In this document: piece by piece, positions 13,785 to 14,182 of the stretch
Position numbering within the stretch: the first letter of the stretch is position 1
Layout: each line of letters begins with the position of its first letter
NCBI GenBank assembly: GCA_046760445.1
Contig: JBHIEE010000078.1
Location: forward strand, 1 to 14,182
DNA from: JBHIEE01 sp046760445
GTDB taxonomy: Bacteria > Acidobacteriota > Aminicenantia > JdFR-78
Direction of reading: 5' to 3'
Length of the DNA stretch: 14,182 nt
Notes under the pieces: generated by a model
Databases searched by the model: none
What the model saw: only the letters and a program-made list of their open reading frames with translations
What the model was told of the DNA's origin: nothing
Made by a program: the position numbers and the translations under genes

Positions 13785-14069
13785 ATGGTGGAAACAATGG
13801 AGGAAAAAATATTTAAAATAAAGTGTCCCTTATGCCACACAGAATTGTGGATTGATATAGTGACTAAAGAAGTTGTTAAATCTGAAAGGGATAAATCTCG
13901 GAAAAAGAAGGATTCTCTGGAGACTCTTCTTCAAAAAGAAAAAAAACGAATTGAAGGATTCGACAGAAAATTTGAAGCTACCTTAGAATTACAGAAAGCA
14001 AAAAAGAAACAGATAGAGGAACAATTTAAAAAAGCTGTGTCTAAAGTTGAAACCGAAGACAGTGAGTAG
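13785..14069 (+). CDS. Small conserved hypothetical protein: zinc ribbon plus coiled coil
   Basis: The 94-residue product starts with a CPLC pair within FKIKCPLCHTELWIDIVTKE (10-29), a CXXC knuckle followed by a beta-hairpin, and continues as a highly charged Lys/Glu helix from about 30 to 94, very probably a coiled coil. Only one CXXC is present, so a complete zinc site would need dimerisation. Similar short proteins with a C-P-x-C-x-x-x-L-x-hydrophobic-D start and a lysine/glutamate-rich helix occur, as I recall, in several bacterial phyla without an assigned function; I do not name a function. ATG at 13785 follows AGGGAG four bases upstream. It is the only plus-strand gene, divergent from prs. 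The gene-end repeat starts a few bases after its stop. Confidence 0.75.
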   Translation: MVETMEEKIFKIKCPLCHTELWIDIVTKEVVKSERDKSRKKKDSLETLLQKEKKRIEGFDRKFEATLELQKAKKKQIEEQFKKAVSKVETEDSE

Positions 14070-14082
14070 AATTTAAGAGGGC

Positions 14083-14182
14083 TTCAAATGATCTTAAATG
14101 ATATTATATACATTGATGGTGAGAATAGCTTTTATGCAAGCTTAAAATAAATCAAAATTTAAAAATCAAAGATAAAAATGAC
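14083..14182 (-). repeat. Dispersed ~100-bp repeat, copy C (3' of the small zinc-ribbon gene)
   Basis: The reverse complement aligns gaplessly to 3980-4079 at about 78 percent by hand count. Read in the plus direction it begins with GGGCTTCAAATGATCTTAAA about ten bases past the stop of the preceding gene and ends in AAAAATGAC at the last base of the window, so it may continue beyond. In copy A the equivalent end runs into the palindromic element at 3849-3987. Confidence 0.75.

Overview
The window reads as ordinary chromosomal housekeeping DNA of a low-GC, double-membraned (diderm) bacterium. All but one gene lie on the minus strand, so transcription runs mostly from right to left. GC looks to be in the mid-30s percent by eye. 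A Mla-type lipid transport system (mlaE-mlaF-mlaD) implies an outer membrane. The blocks prs-ctc/rplY-pth and radA-yacL-ispD-ispF are gene orders best known from Firmicutes. That mixture suits a diderm Firmicute relative or a low-GC candidate phylum (Atribacterota/Aerophobota/Omnitrophota-like), but the sequence alone does not fix the phylum.

Layout in the direction of transcription: a probable promoter at 13675-13702 and a leader of about 190 nt precede prs (PRPP synthetase). Then follow rplY/ctc (L25), pth (peptidyl-tRNA hydrolase), rpsF (S6), rpsR (S18, zinc-ligand form), rplI (L9) and dnaB (replicative helicase), all tightly packed. A gene-free spacer of 311 bp (8359-8669) follows. Next is a translationally coupled block: mlaE (permease), mlaF (ATPase), mlaD (MCE protein with a probable C-terminal beta-barrel) and radA (recombination ATPase). 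A second spacer of 443 bp (3693-4135) separates radA from a YacL-like PIN-TRAM membrane protein, ispD and ispF (two MEP-pathway enzymes). Last comes a Tat-signal-bearing class V aminotransferase with its own strong RBS. The only plus-strand gene, at 13785-14069, encodes a small zinc-ribbon/coiled-coil protein divergent from prs.

Functionally the window combines nucleotide precursor supply, translation, replication and repair, isoprenoid synthesis and envelope lipid transport. No complete transposon, CRISPR array, tRNA or rRNA was found. The least explained DNA is in the spacers. A roughly 100-bp repeat occurs in inverted orientation at 3980-4079 and 14083-14182, with a short third copy at 8650-8665, and every copy lies just downstream of a gene's stop codon. 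A nested palindromic, MITE-like element (3849-3987) and two near-identical 14-bp palindromes (3758-3771 and 8599-8612) share the same spacers.

The most interesting protein is MlaD. Its predicted inner-membrane anchor, MCE domain, long helical stretch and C-terminal beta-barrel-like region would let one polypeptide bridge the envelope.
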